This document shows, one piece after another, positions 16,792 to 29,500 of a DNA stretch of 64,000 bases. The stretch is taken from positions 1 to 64,000 of the forward strand of contig DGWK01000037.1 in NCBI GenBank assembly GCA_002395235.1, written 5' to 3'. A program made the translations under genes and the position numbers. The notes under the pieces are model-generated. The model was not told the origin of the DNA. It did not search any database and was given only the letters and a program-made list of their open reading frames with translations. Source of the stretch: Lachnospiraceae bacterium UBA4260. Its GTDB lineage: Bacteria > Bacillota > Clostridia > Lachnospirales > Lachnospiraceae. Position 1 is the stretch's first letter; every line of letters starts with the position of its first letter.

Positions 16792-17384
16792 TTACTCCAC
16801 CTCGCCTTATGTCAAAACATGCTGCTGTATACGCCATGGTTTCAAATAATCTCCATCGGATTATACGCTGTCTGTTTCGCCTTCGATAAAGCAAGCAGTC
16901 CGCGGTGCTGCTCGCTTATAAAGACTTTGAATTATCAGAACCAACCATCACATATAATAGGTAGAGACTCCTGACAATTCAATTGTTTTTCTCCCGGCGC
17001 AGGCATGCTGGCCAAAAAATAGGCCAACCGAAGTTTAAAATGGTTTGATTAAACTTGTCATCGAATTAATACAAATTAGTTTATGACTTCTCGAAAATTT
17101 TTCGTAAACTTATTGTAAACCAAAAAATCCACTATAACAATGTACTAAACGATCCTAAACCTGTATCGTCATACTTTCGTCCCTGTCGAAGCGCCAGGCG
17201 CTGAAGCCCCTTCGGTATTACAAGCGGCAGCATCCGTGGCAATCTTCCGCCGTTCCCTGTATAATCAATTTAACGCAACTTATTCAGCACCACAGGTCCC
17301 AAATGCTTCGCATTCGGGACTGTGCGCGTCCAGAGGCGCTACGCGCCTTGTCCGCCCCGGAAAAAAAGGAGGCACAGACCCATT
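16792..17384. other. Non-coding region between locus I recombinases and MGMT fusion gene
   Basis: No convincing gene is present. The left part is AT-rich with short dyads (a CGAAAA/TTTTCG palindrome near 17094-17106 and repeated GTAAAC/TAAAC words near 17100-17160). The right part holds a possible TATAAT (17260-17265) for the rightward gene and an imperfect GTCCCAAATGC/GCATTCGGGAC hairpin near 17297-17320. A GTATAC at 16827-16832 lacks the flanks of the switch sites. Confidence 0.5.
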
Positions 17385-18017
17385 ATGATGACTACAAGAA
17401 CTGAGATTCTCGAATACGGACTATCCTTTCCGGACGCCTATCAGGACGCCCCTTTTCATGACGAAAACTGGCAGCTGCTGCGATACAGAGGCAACAAAAA
17501 AGCCTTCCTCTGGACGTACGAGAAAGACGGCTTTCTAAACCTCAATGTCAAAACAGACCCGGAGAAGGCATTCTTTTGGCGGGATATCTACAGTGCCGTC
17601 AGGCCCGCCTACCACCAGAACAAGCGCCACTGGATCACCATCATCCTTGACGGCAGCATTCCGGACAAAGACATCCGCCTGATGATCGCGGAGAGCTATG
17701 ACCTGATCGCAGACAGCCCCGCGAAGCGCATCTACGAGGCCGTCAAGAAGATCCCCTATGGCCGCGTCGCAACCTACTCACAGGTCGCGGAGCTCGCCGG
17801 CAACAAAAAAATGGCGCGCGCCGTCGGAAACGCGCTGCACAAGAATCCGGATCCGGACAACATCCCCTGCTTCCGCGTCGTCAACGCCAGGGGCGCGCTC
17901 GCCGGAGAGTTTGCCTTCGGCGGTGCCGGGCAGCAAGCCAAACTCCTCGAAGCGGAAGGCGTGGAGGTCACCGATGGCGTTGTAGATCTTTCCAGATATC
18001 AATGGGACGGGCGCTGA
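17385..18017 (+). CDS. MmcQ/YjbR domain fused to MGMT-like alkyltransferase domain
   Basis: This protein of about 210 aa is one of the few plus-strand genes. Residues 1-110 match the MmcQ/YjbR (CyaY-like) fold (FPDAYQDAPFHDENWQLLRYRGNKKAF, in pieces). Residues about 115-205 match the DNA-binding half of O6-alkylguanine-DNA alkyltransferase (KIPYGRVATYSQVAELAG). The acceptor motif reads PCFRVV instead of PCHRVV: the acceptor Cys is kept but the His that activates it is Phe. It may be a weak alkyltransferase or a damage-sensing protein. I chose the ATG at 17385 because AAGGAGG (17366-17372) precedes it; an upstream in-frame start at 17322 lacks a ribosome-binding site. Confidence 0.85.
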   Translation: MMTTRTEILEYGLSFPDAYQDAPFHDENWQLLRYRGNKKAFLWTYEKDGFLNLNVKTDPEKAFFWRDIYSAVRPAYHQNKRHWITIILDGSIPDKDIRLMIAESYDLIADSPAKRIYEAVKKIPYGRVATYSQVAELAGNKKMARAVGNALHKNPDPDNIPCFRVVNARGALAGEFAFGGAGQQAKLLEAEGVEVTDGVVDLSRYQWDGR

Positions 18018-18242
18018 TGGCGCACGTTCCATTACTTTTGCGATAAATATTCTATTTCCGAAGCGTTAAATCATTCGTCAACGCATGTCGGCTTCGGCAA
18101 ATCGTATTCGTCAACGCCATCATATAGAATTCTCTTATTTCCGGTGCTATAATATTCCTAAGCAAGTCATATTTCTCTTCTTTTGCGGCAACCGCCGTAT
18201 CAACGTGGAATTCTCCACAGAAATTCCTTGCTCTCAACATAA

Positions 18243-18578
18243 TTTTGGGCAGGGATCAAAGCTGACGACGTATCCGAAAAGATGAAATCTTTCCTTGCTT
18301 ATATAGCAGGCGGAAGCCCGTCCAGCGAACTTACTGTTCAGCTGGAAAACGCAGTTCAGAAAGCTAGAGACCATATGCAATGGAGGAAAGAGTATATGAC
18401 ATTTCTTGAACAGCTTGAGAAAGAATATAGGGAAGGTTATGACAAAGGGCACAAAGAAGGCGTTGAACAAGAACGTGCCAACACCGAACGCGAACGTTTG
18501 CGCGCCAATTCTGCCGAGGAAAAACTGGAACGCCTCAGGAAACTGCTCTCTTCGCACGGAATCGAAGATACGGAATGA
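18243..18578 (+). pseudogene. C-terminal remnant of an Rpn/PD-(D/E)XK nuclease transposase-like gene
   Basis: The reading frame AGIKADDVSEKMKSFLAYIAGG followed by a charged helix (EKEYREGYDKGHKEGVEQE) matches the C-terminal part of Rpn-family (PD-(D/E)XK transposase family) proteins common in Lachnospiraceae. The nuclease domain is missing, and an in-frame stop lies at 18240-18242. An internal ATG at 18282 could give a 98-aa peptide, but no ribosome-binding site is evident. It is best read as a broken mobile-type gene, which fits a recombination-prone boundary between pilus loci. Confidence 0.7.
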
Positions 18579-18676
18579 GTCGATATAGAGCGAGATTTTT
18601 ATCTGTTCAGGCATGTTGGTTTAGTCTTTGCGACGGCCATCTAATCTCTGATTTTACCTGATTTCTAAATAATAAT

Positions 18677-18713
18677 CCCCGCCACACTCCGGAAAACCCG
18701 GAGTGCAGCGGGG
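18677..18713 (-). terminator. Terminator ending pilus operon II
   Basis: A GC-rich hairpin (CCCCGC, ACTCCGG and their complements) is followed on the minus strand by ATTATTATTT, about 90 bp after the last pilin stop codon. Confidence 0.85.
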
Positions 18714-18805
18714 AATTATTATTCGCAATTATGTCTTAATCTGACAGTCGAGCAAAGCCTCAACTTGCCAAATCAGGATATTTAACTGCCGGTACGTACC
18801 GATAA

Positions 18806-20317
18806 TTACTGTACGTTCATGCGGCGGCGAGAAATAAGAACTACGCCTGCGCCGATGACCATAATAGCGCCAATGATGTAGAACATTGTTGTGCCGATGC
18901 CACCGGTGGAAGGAAGAGTGGAGCCCTTCTCGTTGATAATATCAGCAGAGAGGGAGCCCGCATTTACATCAGCTGTCATAGTGAACTCTTTTCCGTCTGT
19001 GCCTGTAAGTGCAGTAAGTGCAGGATTATCAGATTTTACATCGTGCTCAGCAGTAATCGTGAACTCAATGGGATCAATCGTATTATATCCGCCAGGAGTT
19101 GTTGTCTCAGTCAGTTTATACTGACCATCGTCAAGTCCTGTGAAAGTGAAAGTGCTGCCGGTAGTATCTCCAGTCTTTGCGGGCTTATTTGTGCCGTCGC
19201 CAAGTGTTGTCACATCAACCCACTCACCATTAACCTTCTTCTCCAGTTTGAAATCAGCGCCGGTCAGAGGATTCTTGTCCTTATCGACCTTATTGAACAC
19301 GGTCTTATAGGTAAATACGATGTTAGTATCATCGGGAGTCTTTCCGCCGGGAGTTCCCTCGCCGCACTTGTTCGGGTTATTATCAAATTCGAGGTGAACT
19401 GTGTTGGGGTTACCTGCTTTGCCAACTACTGCGTCCTTGTTCAGTGTGCAGTTGTATGTAAGTACAACCTTAGAGCCATCGGAAATCTTAGCCTTGATAT
19501 CTTTTGCTGCCCATGTCCATACAGTTGCTCCGTCTTCGCCCTTCGCGCTTGTAAGTTCAAAAAGATCCTTAATACTCTCATCGCCAACCTTGATGTCCCA
19601 GGAACTCTCATCAAGTGTAAGTCCCTTTGTCATGCTATCAACAAACTTGAAGCTGTATTTATCATAGTTTGCAATGCCGCTGCCGATTGTTCCTGTAATT
19701 GTGTAAGGAACAGTATCGCCAATGTCATAGTCTGCAGAATCCTGAAGGTTTGTAAGTGTGGGAGTTTCATCGGAATCGTTGATATCCTGCACTTTCTTCT
19801 CGACAGAAGGAACAGAAGATTTTACGGTAACAGTTTCATCCTTGAGAACCTTGAGGATGAATTTTGTCCTGGAAGAAGGATTGCCGGTAGGATCTGTTGT
19901 ATCCTGAATCAGATAGTATCCACCCTCAAGTCCTGCAATCTCGCTAGATCCGGTTGCCTCGGGGGCTGCAAGATACGTAGCCAGCTCAGCTGCTTTTTCT
20001 GCAGCATTAGCAGTAGTAATTGTCTTGGCATAGTCGGAAGCTTTTCCGAGTGCTGTCTTACCGGCTTCTGTAATGCCGGAGCCCCACTCGATATTTCCAA
20101 GCTCACCATTAGCACCAAGAGAGCCCTTAAAGATCTGATAAGCACCGTATGTATGTGTGCCTTTGTCCTCTGAATTCGGGTTAATTGTAACAGTGTAAGT
20201 TGTAGCTGCTGCATCACCTTCCGTGGGTGTTTGATCAGATGCAAACGCTGTAAGACCCATGGACATAACCATTGCTGTTGCAAGAATCAGCGCCAATGCC
20301 TTTTTGAATTTCTTCAT
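18806..20317 (-). CDS. Backbone pilin, LPSTG, locus II
   Basis: This secreted pilin of about 503 aa starts at MKKFKKALALILATAMVMSMG and has a signal peptide ending near AFASDQ. The middle domain (DIGDTVPYTITGTIGSG) resembles the isopeptide-bonded backbone domain of SpaA/FctA pilins. A C-terminal SpaA domain carries YKLTETTTPGGYN as E-box. LPSTG at about 468 is followed by a membrane segment and a basic tail. The ATG at 20317 is supported by AAGAAAGGA; an upstream in-frame start at 20380 is not. In this locus the backbone pilin is the last gene, after the giant adhesin, unlike loci I and III where a sortase follows. Confidence 0.9.
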   Translation of the reverse strand: MKKFKKALALILATAMVMSMGLTAFASDQTPTEGDAAATTYTVTINPNSEDKGTHTYGAYQIFKGSLGANGELGNIEWGSGITEAGKTALGKASDYAKTITTANAAEKAAELATYLAAPEATGSSEIAGLEGGYYLIQDTTDPTGNPSSRTKFILKVLKDETVTVKSSVPSVEKKVQDINDSDETPTLTNLQDSADYDIGDTVPYTITGTIGSGIANYDKYSFKFVDSMTKGLTLDESSWDIKVGDESIKDLFELTSAKGEDGATVWTWAAKDIKAKISDGSKVVLTYNCTLNKDAVVGKAGNPNTVHLEFDNNPNKCGEGTPGGKTPDDTNIVFTYKTVFNKVDKDKNPLTGADFKLEKKVNGEWVDVTTLGDGTNKPAKTGDTTGSTFTFTGLDDGQYKLTETTTPGGYNTIDPIEFTITAEHDVKSDNPALTALTGTDGKEFTMTADVNAGSLSADIINEKGSTLPSTGGIGTTMFYIIGAIMVIGAGVVLISRRRMNVQ

Positions 20318-20586
20318 AATTGTCGTCCTTTCTTGTTTAATTCTTTTGATGATCGTCAATGAACTGTATCTTGTATTCATTCATAAAAATTCGATCACCG
20401 GCATTCAATATTTTGCCTCCGAAGAGGCGAATTCCGCCTACCGGCGGCATCCCACGAGAGTTAAAGGATCTGCTCCCGCCCTCCGCGCTCCGCCGGCTTC
20501 ATTCTGTTTGCTCACATTCAGGAAGCCGGCAGAAGCTTTGGCATTGAGAGGAGGCTTTCCTCTGCAGTGGGGCGCTATAAGTTTTC
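20318..20586. other. Spacer between giant adhesin II and backbone pilin II
   Basis: No gene is seen. It is unrelated in sequence to the conserved spacers of loci I and III. It contains several hairpins on the minus strand (GCCTC-TTCG-GAGGC, GAAGCCGGC with GCCGGCTTC) that could regulate the last pilin gene or process its message. Confidence 0.45.
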
Positions 20587-23500
20587 TTATAGGCCATCAC
20601 CTCCTCTCCGAGATGTTTTGTTGTAATTATTCCTTGCTGACTTTGCAACAAGCATCTTTCGATTTTTCATGAGCAGAAGTGCTGCACCGAAGATCGAAAG
20701 CATGGAACCGATCCATGTAAAGAACGTCGTTCCGATTCCACCGGATTCGGGAAGTGTAATGCCTCGTGCGTTCTTTACCGTTGCCGTTGCGGTCTTATTG
20801 GCCACATCTGCCTTGAAGCTGATCACATCGCCTTGCGTTTCTGCTGTCGACCATGCCTTGGGAGCCTTTCCGGCTTCCTTGACCAACAGGCTGCATCCTT
20901 CGGCGCTGACCTTGACGTAGAACTTCCCGTCTCCGGTCAAAATATAGCTTTCAGGCATCTTTGTCTCTGTAACTTCGTAATAACCGAATTTTACTTTTTC
21001 GAAGCTTGTTTCACCGTTTTCATCAGTAGTCTTGACGACAGGATCTCCAATCTTTGTGATCGTGGTGTTTTCTCCGTCAATTTCCTGCAGAGTGAATTCA
21101 GCACCTTTTAGTTTTGTTTCGACATTTTCACTGTCTACCTTAACAATCTTCAGGGTCACGGTGCTCTTCTTATTGTGAATTGTCCCTCCGTCGGCTACGC
21201 CATCGGGATCCAGATTCTCAAATCCTGCGAATTCCACCGTTTCTTTAATTGTGTAGGTAATCTCAGCTCCCGTGCTGTCATACTTAGGAAGGTTCGCAAA
21301 TGTGGCCTCCCAGGCATCACTGGCATATGCGGAATCAGCTGCCGCCGCATCCTCAGCCGGTGCCGTCCCCTTTGTACCATTCAGTTCAACCGTTGCTACA
21401 GGAGTAGTACCGTTTCCTGCAAATACGCCAAAGGTTACCTTTGCACCCTCCGGATATGCTCCTCCGGCCATCGGTGTTCCGTTTTCATCCTGCCACTCTT
21501 TCGCTGCCTTAACTTCTGTCTTCGGCAGGGTATTTGTAAGATGAAGCTTGCCTTCTGTATCCGCCGTTGCCTCTACGGCACCCTCTATGACGCTTGTTCC
21601 GCCGCCTTCTTTATTGGTCTCAACCTTGGCGGCTGTCTCGCTTGCGCTGTATGTAATCTCTTTTCCTTCGCTGTCGTACTTGGGAAGATTCGTCCACTTG
21701 TAGTACCACTTTGTCGGTGTTTCAGATCCGTTCAGCGTAACGGGAGCAATTGCAGCGCCGCTTGCGTCAACTGTAACTACACTGTCGCCATTCTTGAGAA
21801 CAACCGTGATCTCCGCGTTCTGAATCGTCTCTGTTATGTCAGATCCGCCCGCATCGATCCACTTCTTGTCGATCTCTACTTCTTTCGTCGCAATGTTGTT
21901 GATGACCTTAGTACCGGTCACGTCTTTACCGGTTCCTCTCGGAATCGTGACGGACTGTTTATCGTACGTTACTGTGTACTGGCCGAACTGGTCGCCAACC
22001 TTTGCGACAGTATCGCCGTCAACTTCTACCTCGTAAACCTTGTAGGTTGCCCCTACTTCAAGGTTTTCAAACTTGACGGTTGTTGATTCGCCTTTTGTCA
22101 CCGTAATCGTCTTGTGCTCAACGAGTGTCTCTGTCGCAGCAGCTTCGCCGCCCTCTTCTGTATCATCTGCATCAGTTCCTTCTGCAGGTGCCGGTGCCTC
22201 GACTTTATACAGAGCGACTTCAAACGTTCCGTCAAGAGTCTCTGACTTGGTTCCGTTCACCTGAATCTCTTTTGTTACCTCCAGGCTTCCCTTTTCCTCC
22301 GTCTTATTGATGATCTTGATCTCGCCGGTCTGCTGATCATGACTCAGTGCTACGCTCTTGGTTTCCTGCGTAACAGTGTACTCTACGCCATTTATCTTTC
22401 CGGTAGTTCCCTTTACAGGATTTCCATCATCATCGAGCTCATAAGCGTAGTAAGTGCCGTAATCAAGTTCGGGGAATGTAACTGTTCCTGTTCCTGTTTC
22501 AGAAAGTACAAGGTCCTGTACCCAGTTGCTTCCGTCTTTCTTCACAGGATTCTGATCAGCATCATACAAGCCGATCTTGATTGTCTTGCCGCTGACTGTC
22601 ACATCCGGTTTCTCGTTATACAGAGTTTCCTTGTTTACAGTCAGAGTACCTTTTTCTGTCTTGTTGTTAACAATCGAAGCTGTTCCCTTTGTCTGCGCCT
22701 TCGTAACGGAAGCGCCGGAATTGTCAGTTGTGATCGTATATTCAACATTATCAATAGTTCCCGTTGCGCCGGTAATGGGTGTTCCATTCTCTGCAGTAAG
22801 CTCATATACATAATATGTACCTACGGGCAGGTTGCTGAATGTTGTTTTCCCTGTACCATCGGCAGCAATTGTAATCTTCTGAGGTCCGGCCACTTTTGTC
22901 TTAGCGTCACTGTCACTATAAACAGCAACCCAGAACTCTTTGCCCAGCAGATCAGTATTTTGACCATTGAGCTGTACGGTCTTTGTGACTTCCAGTTCTC
23001 CGAGAACCCGTTCATTTTCAAACGTCGCCTCACTCAGGTCTTTACTGATTGTTCCGCTGTCACCGGTCTTTGAAGAAATCTTATAGTCAGAATCATCCTT
23101 CTCCGTCACGGTATAAGTTACACCGAGCGGAAGATTCTTGATCTCTACAGACTCATCTGCTTTCAGCTTAACGTTAGCCGTCTTCTTTCCGTCGACGGTT
23201 GTAATCGCTACGTCAAGATCCGTTGATTCCTGACCTTTGGTCCTGACTGCCTTGTAGGAAGATGCAAGCTTTTCAGCCTTCTCGCCTTCAAAGGTAATCG
23301 TAAACTCAAATTCCTTATTGGGATCGCCGGCCGGATCTGTAGTCTTCAGTGTCTTAGTAAGCTTAAGGTTTCCGAGCTGCTCGTTTTCAAATTTGAAATC
23401 AGCCTTTGCCGGAGATACCTGCGCACTCATGACACCGGTAGACTCATTGTATGTGACCGTTACTATCACTGTCTTAGATGTTGTATCGTATTTGATACCA

Positions 23501-26500
23501 TCTGTACTGACCGGATTTTCAGCTGTGACGCCTCCCGGCAGAACTTCACTTACTGTGTAAGTAAATGTCTTGGTCTTCACACGAGTCGCTGCGTCTGCCT
23601 GGACATCAGCCATCACTGACAGAGGATACTCGATATCACTGAATGCAAACTCACCGTTGGTACCAATTACAGCCTCAGCCGGACTCGGTAACGGTGTGCC
23701 CTCAGTACTTGTGATCTGAACTTTGAATTTGTTCTCGGGAATCTCTCCGTTAAACTCCTTCTTACCCTCAATCTTAGCCGTAGTCTTGGTATCATACTCA
23801 TTCGTGAAGGATACAGCAGTCGGAGTACTGGTAATTGTCGCCTTCAGCTCATCTGTGCCGTCGTCTTCAACCTTTACCTTAACCGTATAACTCTTTGTTC
23901 CGGTCTGTGTTACTCCGGTATCCTCTCCGGGCGTTGTCTCCGTTACAGTGTAGGTATGCTCGCCGATATCCTCGGGACCATATTTTATCTCTGTAAACGT
24001 AATTGCTCCCGAAACACCGTCTAATGCAGCCGCATTCGTGCCGGTTGCTACCTGCTTATCACCTTCCTTAACTTCAAATGTGAATTCTCCCGCTTTCATG
24101 TCACGGCCGGTCAATGTCTTATTACCGGGGATCGTGATCTTGCCGGATTTTGCCACATATTTGTTGGAAACAGTCTGCTCTTTATTCTCACCTTCATTGA
24201 CGGTGACAGAAACACCCGTTCCTTCCGCAGACCACTTATATCCCGGAACAGCTGCCGACGTTTCATCCTCAATAACCGTATAGCCTCCGGCTATAAGATT
24301 ATTCCAGGTCTTCTCCTCGCCTGCCTTGAATTCAATCCAAACTGCAGAATCAGATAATGTACCATCCTGCTTAACATATTTGTCATCCGAATTCTTGACT
24401 GCGAGTTTGTAGACCTTGCTGTCCTTGTCTGCGCCCGCGTAATCAGATGTCTTCTTTACCTTCAGCGATCCGGGCATTGTCTTTGTATTTACTACAGCCG
24501 CCGACTTGGTTTCGTTATACACGATCTGTCCGGTTGCAGACTCTGTGACTTTACCGTCGTACTTAACAGTCATGCCTTCAGGAACATTTGTCTCCTTAAC
24601 CTCATAGAATATTCCCTCAGGTATGCCCTTGATAGAGACTTTTTCGCCATCCTTAAGTGTAAATGTTCCGACACCTGCTTCTATTGAAACGTCTCCATAC
24701 GTACCTGTGATCTCATCGGCTATTGTCTGCTTAGCCTGGTCTTTATAGAGTTTAAGTTCGAAGCTGTACTCTTTGCTCTTATCTGCCTCCTCATCACTGA
24801 CGACGGATTTAGATACTTCGAGGTCACCTTTCTTCTTCCAGTTCTTGACCTGCAACGTGTAGCCATTATAGTACTGGTGTATGTCCCAATCGACTTTTCC
24901 TTCTTTGTCGATTATGAAGGTAATTCCCGGATCATAGGTTGTTCCAAGCGGCACGTAGTGTTCCGGAACAGTCGATGGATCTTCCACTAATAAATACTGC
25001 GTATTAAAATAAATTTGATATCCTCTACTGTCTGTATTTATATCCACCTTTCCTTGGGCATCCGTGGTGAATGTCCTTTGCTCCAGAGAAATTCCTTTTA
25101 GTCTTTCCTCTTCAGTCGGATCAGTAGAATGCAGAATGAATTTAACTCCTTCAAGTCTGATTTTGGCGTTATCGCCATCAACCTTCATAAGATGCACCAG
25201 AGGAAAACTTCCACCGCCCTCTGAACCACCATGTATATCTCTTTCTTTTTCTACCTTCTCATCATCAAACTCTGTCTTAGCCTCATTGGTTATTTTTACT
25301 TTTCCAGTGCCCAGTACTTTGGCATTATAAGTAATAGTCAACGGCTTTCCATCTTCAATCCATATGGATATTGTATTTCCCGAGACCTCATAAGAAAGTA
25401 CTGCATCCGGATCACTGAACTGAATCGAGCTATAATCTACTGCCAAACTATCACTGAAGGTATCCGTAAGCAGATAAGCTTCTCCACCGTGTACAGTTGC
25501 TCCGGCAGCATTTACCTTAATCTGATACTTCGCAGTACGCTTCTCTCCGGTAATTTCTCCTTCATTTAAGAGCTTTTTATCCAGAGCATCATAGCTCACT
25601 TCATAATCAGAGGTTCTCGTATTGCCATCCCAATTAACAGTATTTGTCACCTTTGTTTTGAGATCCTGGCTTTGAGCTGCCTGCTTTTGAGCCTCTTCAA
25701 ATGGAACATTAACTATGTATGTGAGCTTATAAGTGCCGTAGTATTCTCCACTCTCTTTCTTCGGAATATCATTATCTGATATAGAGAATGTAGCTCCATT
25801 ACCATTTTGCGTAACTGTTACGGGGTTGCTCCCATACCAGTTCCAGTTTTCATAATATTTGAAATATAAGCTGCCATTATAATCACCGTTAGGAGTTGTA
25901 TCATAGATAACACCATTTATATTCATATTGTCATCGACTGATACAGGTCCATTTACCCCGGTTAACTCAAGCTCATATCTAAGGCGCAAATACTCTTTGC
26001 CGTTAATAGTAGTTGTCCTTCCTTGATCAAGAGCCTCGACTTTCTTCTTAATGTCTTTTTTAGCAAAGTCCTTGGATGCCTTCACCTCCATATAATTAAA
26101 CTTAGCTGTGTTTACATGAGTTGGCGTTAATGAAGAATCACTAAGCCATTCTTCGTTGTTCTTCGTAACAACAGTTATCTCAATCTTTCTCTCAGATCCA
26201 GTCGCCTGGAATCCCTCATGCTGCGTCCCTGCGTCTTTATAGAAGCGGAGTGTAAACCCGGACTCTTTGGGGTTCCAATCTTGTTTAACAAAATGCTCAC
26301 CAGGCGCAAGTTGGCTCTCGTCAACTGTACAGCTGACTAATTCGTCGTACAAGGTTTTGCCGTTCTTTTGTACCGAAGGCACTTGTTCTTCTACGAGACC
26401 GAGATCCAGCCCATACGAAGGTACAGTCAATGTAATTTTCCATGTTGACTGACCATTCTCAGTAGACACAAATTCTTTCTTAATACCGGCTTCTTCCCCA

Positions 26501-29500
26501 GGACTTACTTGTCCGTCTTTACCGCTTTTACCATATTTGCCTTCAGCTTCGTTCTTGACTGTTGCCTTTGCTTTCAGATCCGTTACATCTACTCTGGTCT
26601 TATAAGTGAATACGTAAGAGGATTTATCTTCACCCGCCGGGAAATTATATGTCCATCCGCTCGTCTTATCGAAAGCGGGGAGCGAATTCCAATCAACTAC
26701 ATTTGTAGTTTTGTTTCCATTCGCATCCGTTCTCTCAACTGTAAGTTTGCCAATGTATTCCATGGGCGGTGTCTGAGTGGTAATATGATCCTTAAGACTT
26801 GATCCACCCAAGTCACCAATTCTCTTATCGTTTACTTTAATCGTCCATTCAAGTTCTCTGTAGTATTTATCACCTTCCTGGATCAGATCAGACTGTTGTC
26901 CGACAGATTTATCGACATTACTGAATGTGACGTTCTCTACGATTTTCTTTTCCGAACTTGTTTCACCATCTGTGACCGTATTATTAGGCGACAGGGAAAC
27001 TTTCCCATCATGATCTGTGTCCAGCAATGCATAATCAACATCCGCAGTATACTCGATGTAATACTCCATACCAGACGTAAGGTTAGTAAAATTAACCTCC
27101 ATCCCTTGGTCATTGACTGTCTTTGTATACTCAACGACATCACTGGGCCACTGGTTCCTGCTAATTTTAACGCTGTCTTTATTAATCTTTATACCGTAAG
27201 CATTTTGTAAAGTGTCAGTTATTCTGGCAGAATCAACATTACCGCCTTCAACCTTAATAGTAACCTTATAATTGAGTTTCCCGGTATTTTGATCTATCCA
27301 ACCATTTTTATCAAGCTTAATTGTTCCCGGTGTAGGTTTTCCTATCTCTACATCTTTCTCTACCTTGTCAGAGAACTCCAGCTTTTGGGTTTTCCCGTCC
27401 CACTTGGCATTAATATTAAGATTTATATATGCATCAACTGCAGAGTTAAATATCTCATATGCAGTTTTTCCGCCGTAGTCCTTTTTTGTATTATCAAGTT
27501 TGAATGTTAATTTTCCGTTTGCATCAAGCTCCCAAGGAATCTGTGCGGTTATTCCAAGGGTTGTATTGGTAAATGATGTTTGTCCTTGCTGTGCATGAAC
27601 TTCAAGTCCGGCAGGGAGTTGATATGTCAATTGCAATTCTGTTTCACTTCCCGTGAGTGACGGAAACTGATCAGAGGCATTTGTCTCAGCAAAGTTGAGT
27701 CCAATGGAATAAGAGCCGCTCGGATTCTCAATTTTCCACGTACTTCCTTCATCGCTTGAACCGGTACCACTGATTGTAGCGTTCTGAAGCTGATTGGAAA
27801 TATCCGCACTCTGCGCATCCGTCACTTTAACCACAATCTTCTCTCCGTTCTTGAGAGAGATCGTCAGTGTCTCTTCGGTATCAAATGCCTGCAAGCTCTC
27901 CAACAGCCAGTCTTCTGCGCCGAACATGCCGAGAGTCTTGCCCTTATGGGTAACTTTAACAAGCTCAGGATTACTGAACTCTACGTTAACAACTTCTTCT
28001 GCTACAAATTTCTCGACTTCTTCCTCACTCTTAATGCCAAGGGTTACGAGAAGGTCAGTCAGGTTAATGGAATCACCGCCACCCAGGCTGAAGTAATATG
28101 TTTTGCCCGTTGCCGGATCTGTATATTCGAAATCGACTGTATATGTAACGCCGTAGATGGAGAATCCCTCTGCAGAGAACTTCACTGCGTCAACGGTAAC
28201 AGTCTCTTCGGATTCGCCGCCTTCCGTTTTGACATCAATAACATCCGTGGCTTCGTCCGTAATATGGACAGCATTAAACTTTGCTTTCTTGTTTGCCTCG
28301 ACGGTCTCGTCGAAAGTGATCTTAACGTCAACGGGAGCATCAGGCTGAATCTGCTCGCCGTCTTTGACAATGGAAATGTCGAAGAAACGCGCGAAAGGCA
28401 CAGATGCATCCTTTCCGTCAAGAACCGCCTCGGAGGCCTTTGCGTAAAGGTCTGTATATTTGTCGGAGTCTTCCGTGATTTCACTGACTTCCAGTTCCGC
28501 GCCGTCCGGAATGTTGGCGTCGGGACCATAGCTGACACTGATGTTGTAGGTCTCGCCGTCTCCAGTGAGGTACTTGGTTGTAATGGTTGCCGTACCGATA
28601 ACACCGTAAACGGAGAACTTATCGGACTCAAACTCAACAGACTCCACCTTCGTGTCGTCTGTCACTTCCTGATCAGAGTCAATAATCTCGACCTTGTCTG
28701 CATCATTCTTGTCGAAATGTACTGTGTCGACCTTGGTCTCTTCCTCAATCTCGACAGCTTCCTTATATTCAATCTTGATATTTACGTTGCCCTTGGGCTC
28801 CACTTCCTGACCCTTGAAGACAAAGCTGATGTCATAGAACTTGGCAAAAGAGAGACCGGTGTTCTCATCATACTTGTCCTTAAGTTCTTCCAGGGCTTTT
28901 TTGTAATAGGTCTCATAAGCCTCGGGATCATTTTCTTTTGTGATCTCTTTGACCTTGAGTTCTACGCCCACAGGAAGCTGTGCGGATCCGTCGAAATCCG
29001 CATAGACAATGTAATCTTTTCCCTTATAGGTGAGCTGGGTCGCCTCAGTGATCAGGGCCGGCGCCTTTTCTGTAGATGCTGCGGCTGCAGTGTCCGCGAC
29101 CACGCTCTCTGCTGTGTCAGCAGCAGAAGATGTCACTGCGCCAGCTGCTTTTTCGGTCGCTGCCTCTGTGGCAGATGCATGTGCTGCTTCTGTATCTGCT
29201 TCTTCGCTGCTCTCGGTAGTACCGCTGCCGCTCTCGGATGCCTCCGTCACTTCTTCTTCCGGAACTGCTTCCTCGGAGGAGTCTGTGTCCGCCACATCTT
29301 CGGTCACTTCCGGTTCTTCCTCTTCCGTGCTCTCAAAAACAGTGCCGGCTGCGTCAGGTTCATTCTCGCTGGCTACTTCGATACCCGCCTGCGTGGAGGC
29401 GGTATCCACATCCAGTGTGATGGCCGGCAGGATCAGCGCATAGGTCGTCACGAAGACAACGATTGCAGACAGGACTGATACCACCCGCTGCCAGCGCTTC

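Noticed and set aside
16827..16832. A ninth GTATAC upstream of the second recombinase of locus I
   Set aside because: It lacks the A-rich left flank and partner site at 176-178 bp, so I treat it as chance.
18052..18240. Short minus-strand frame between the MGMT fusion and the Rpn remnant
   Set aside because: No ribosome-binding site or recognisable similarity; probably decayed sequence.
20318..20586. A riboswitch in the spacer before backbone pilin II
   Set aside because: Several hairpins occur, but I recognise no known ligand-binding core.
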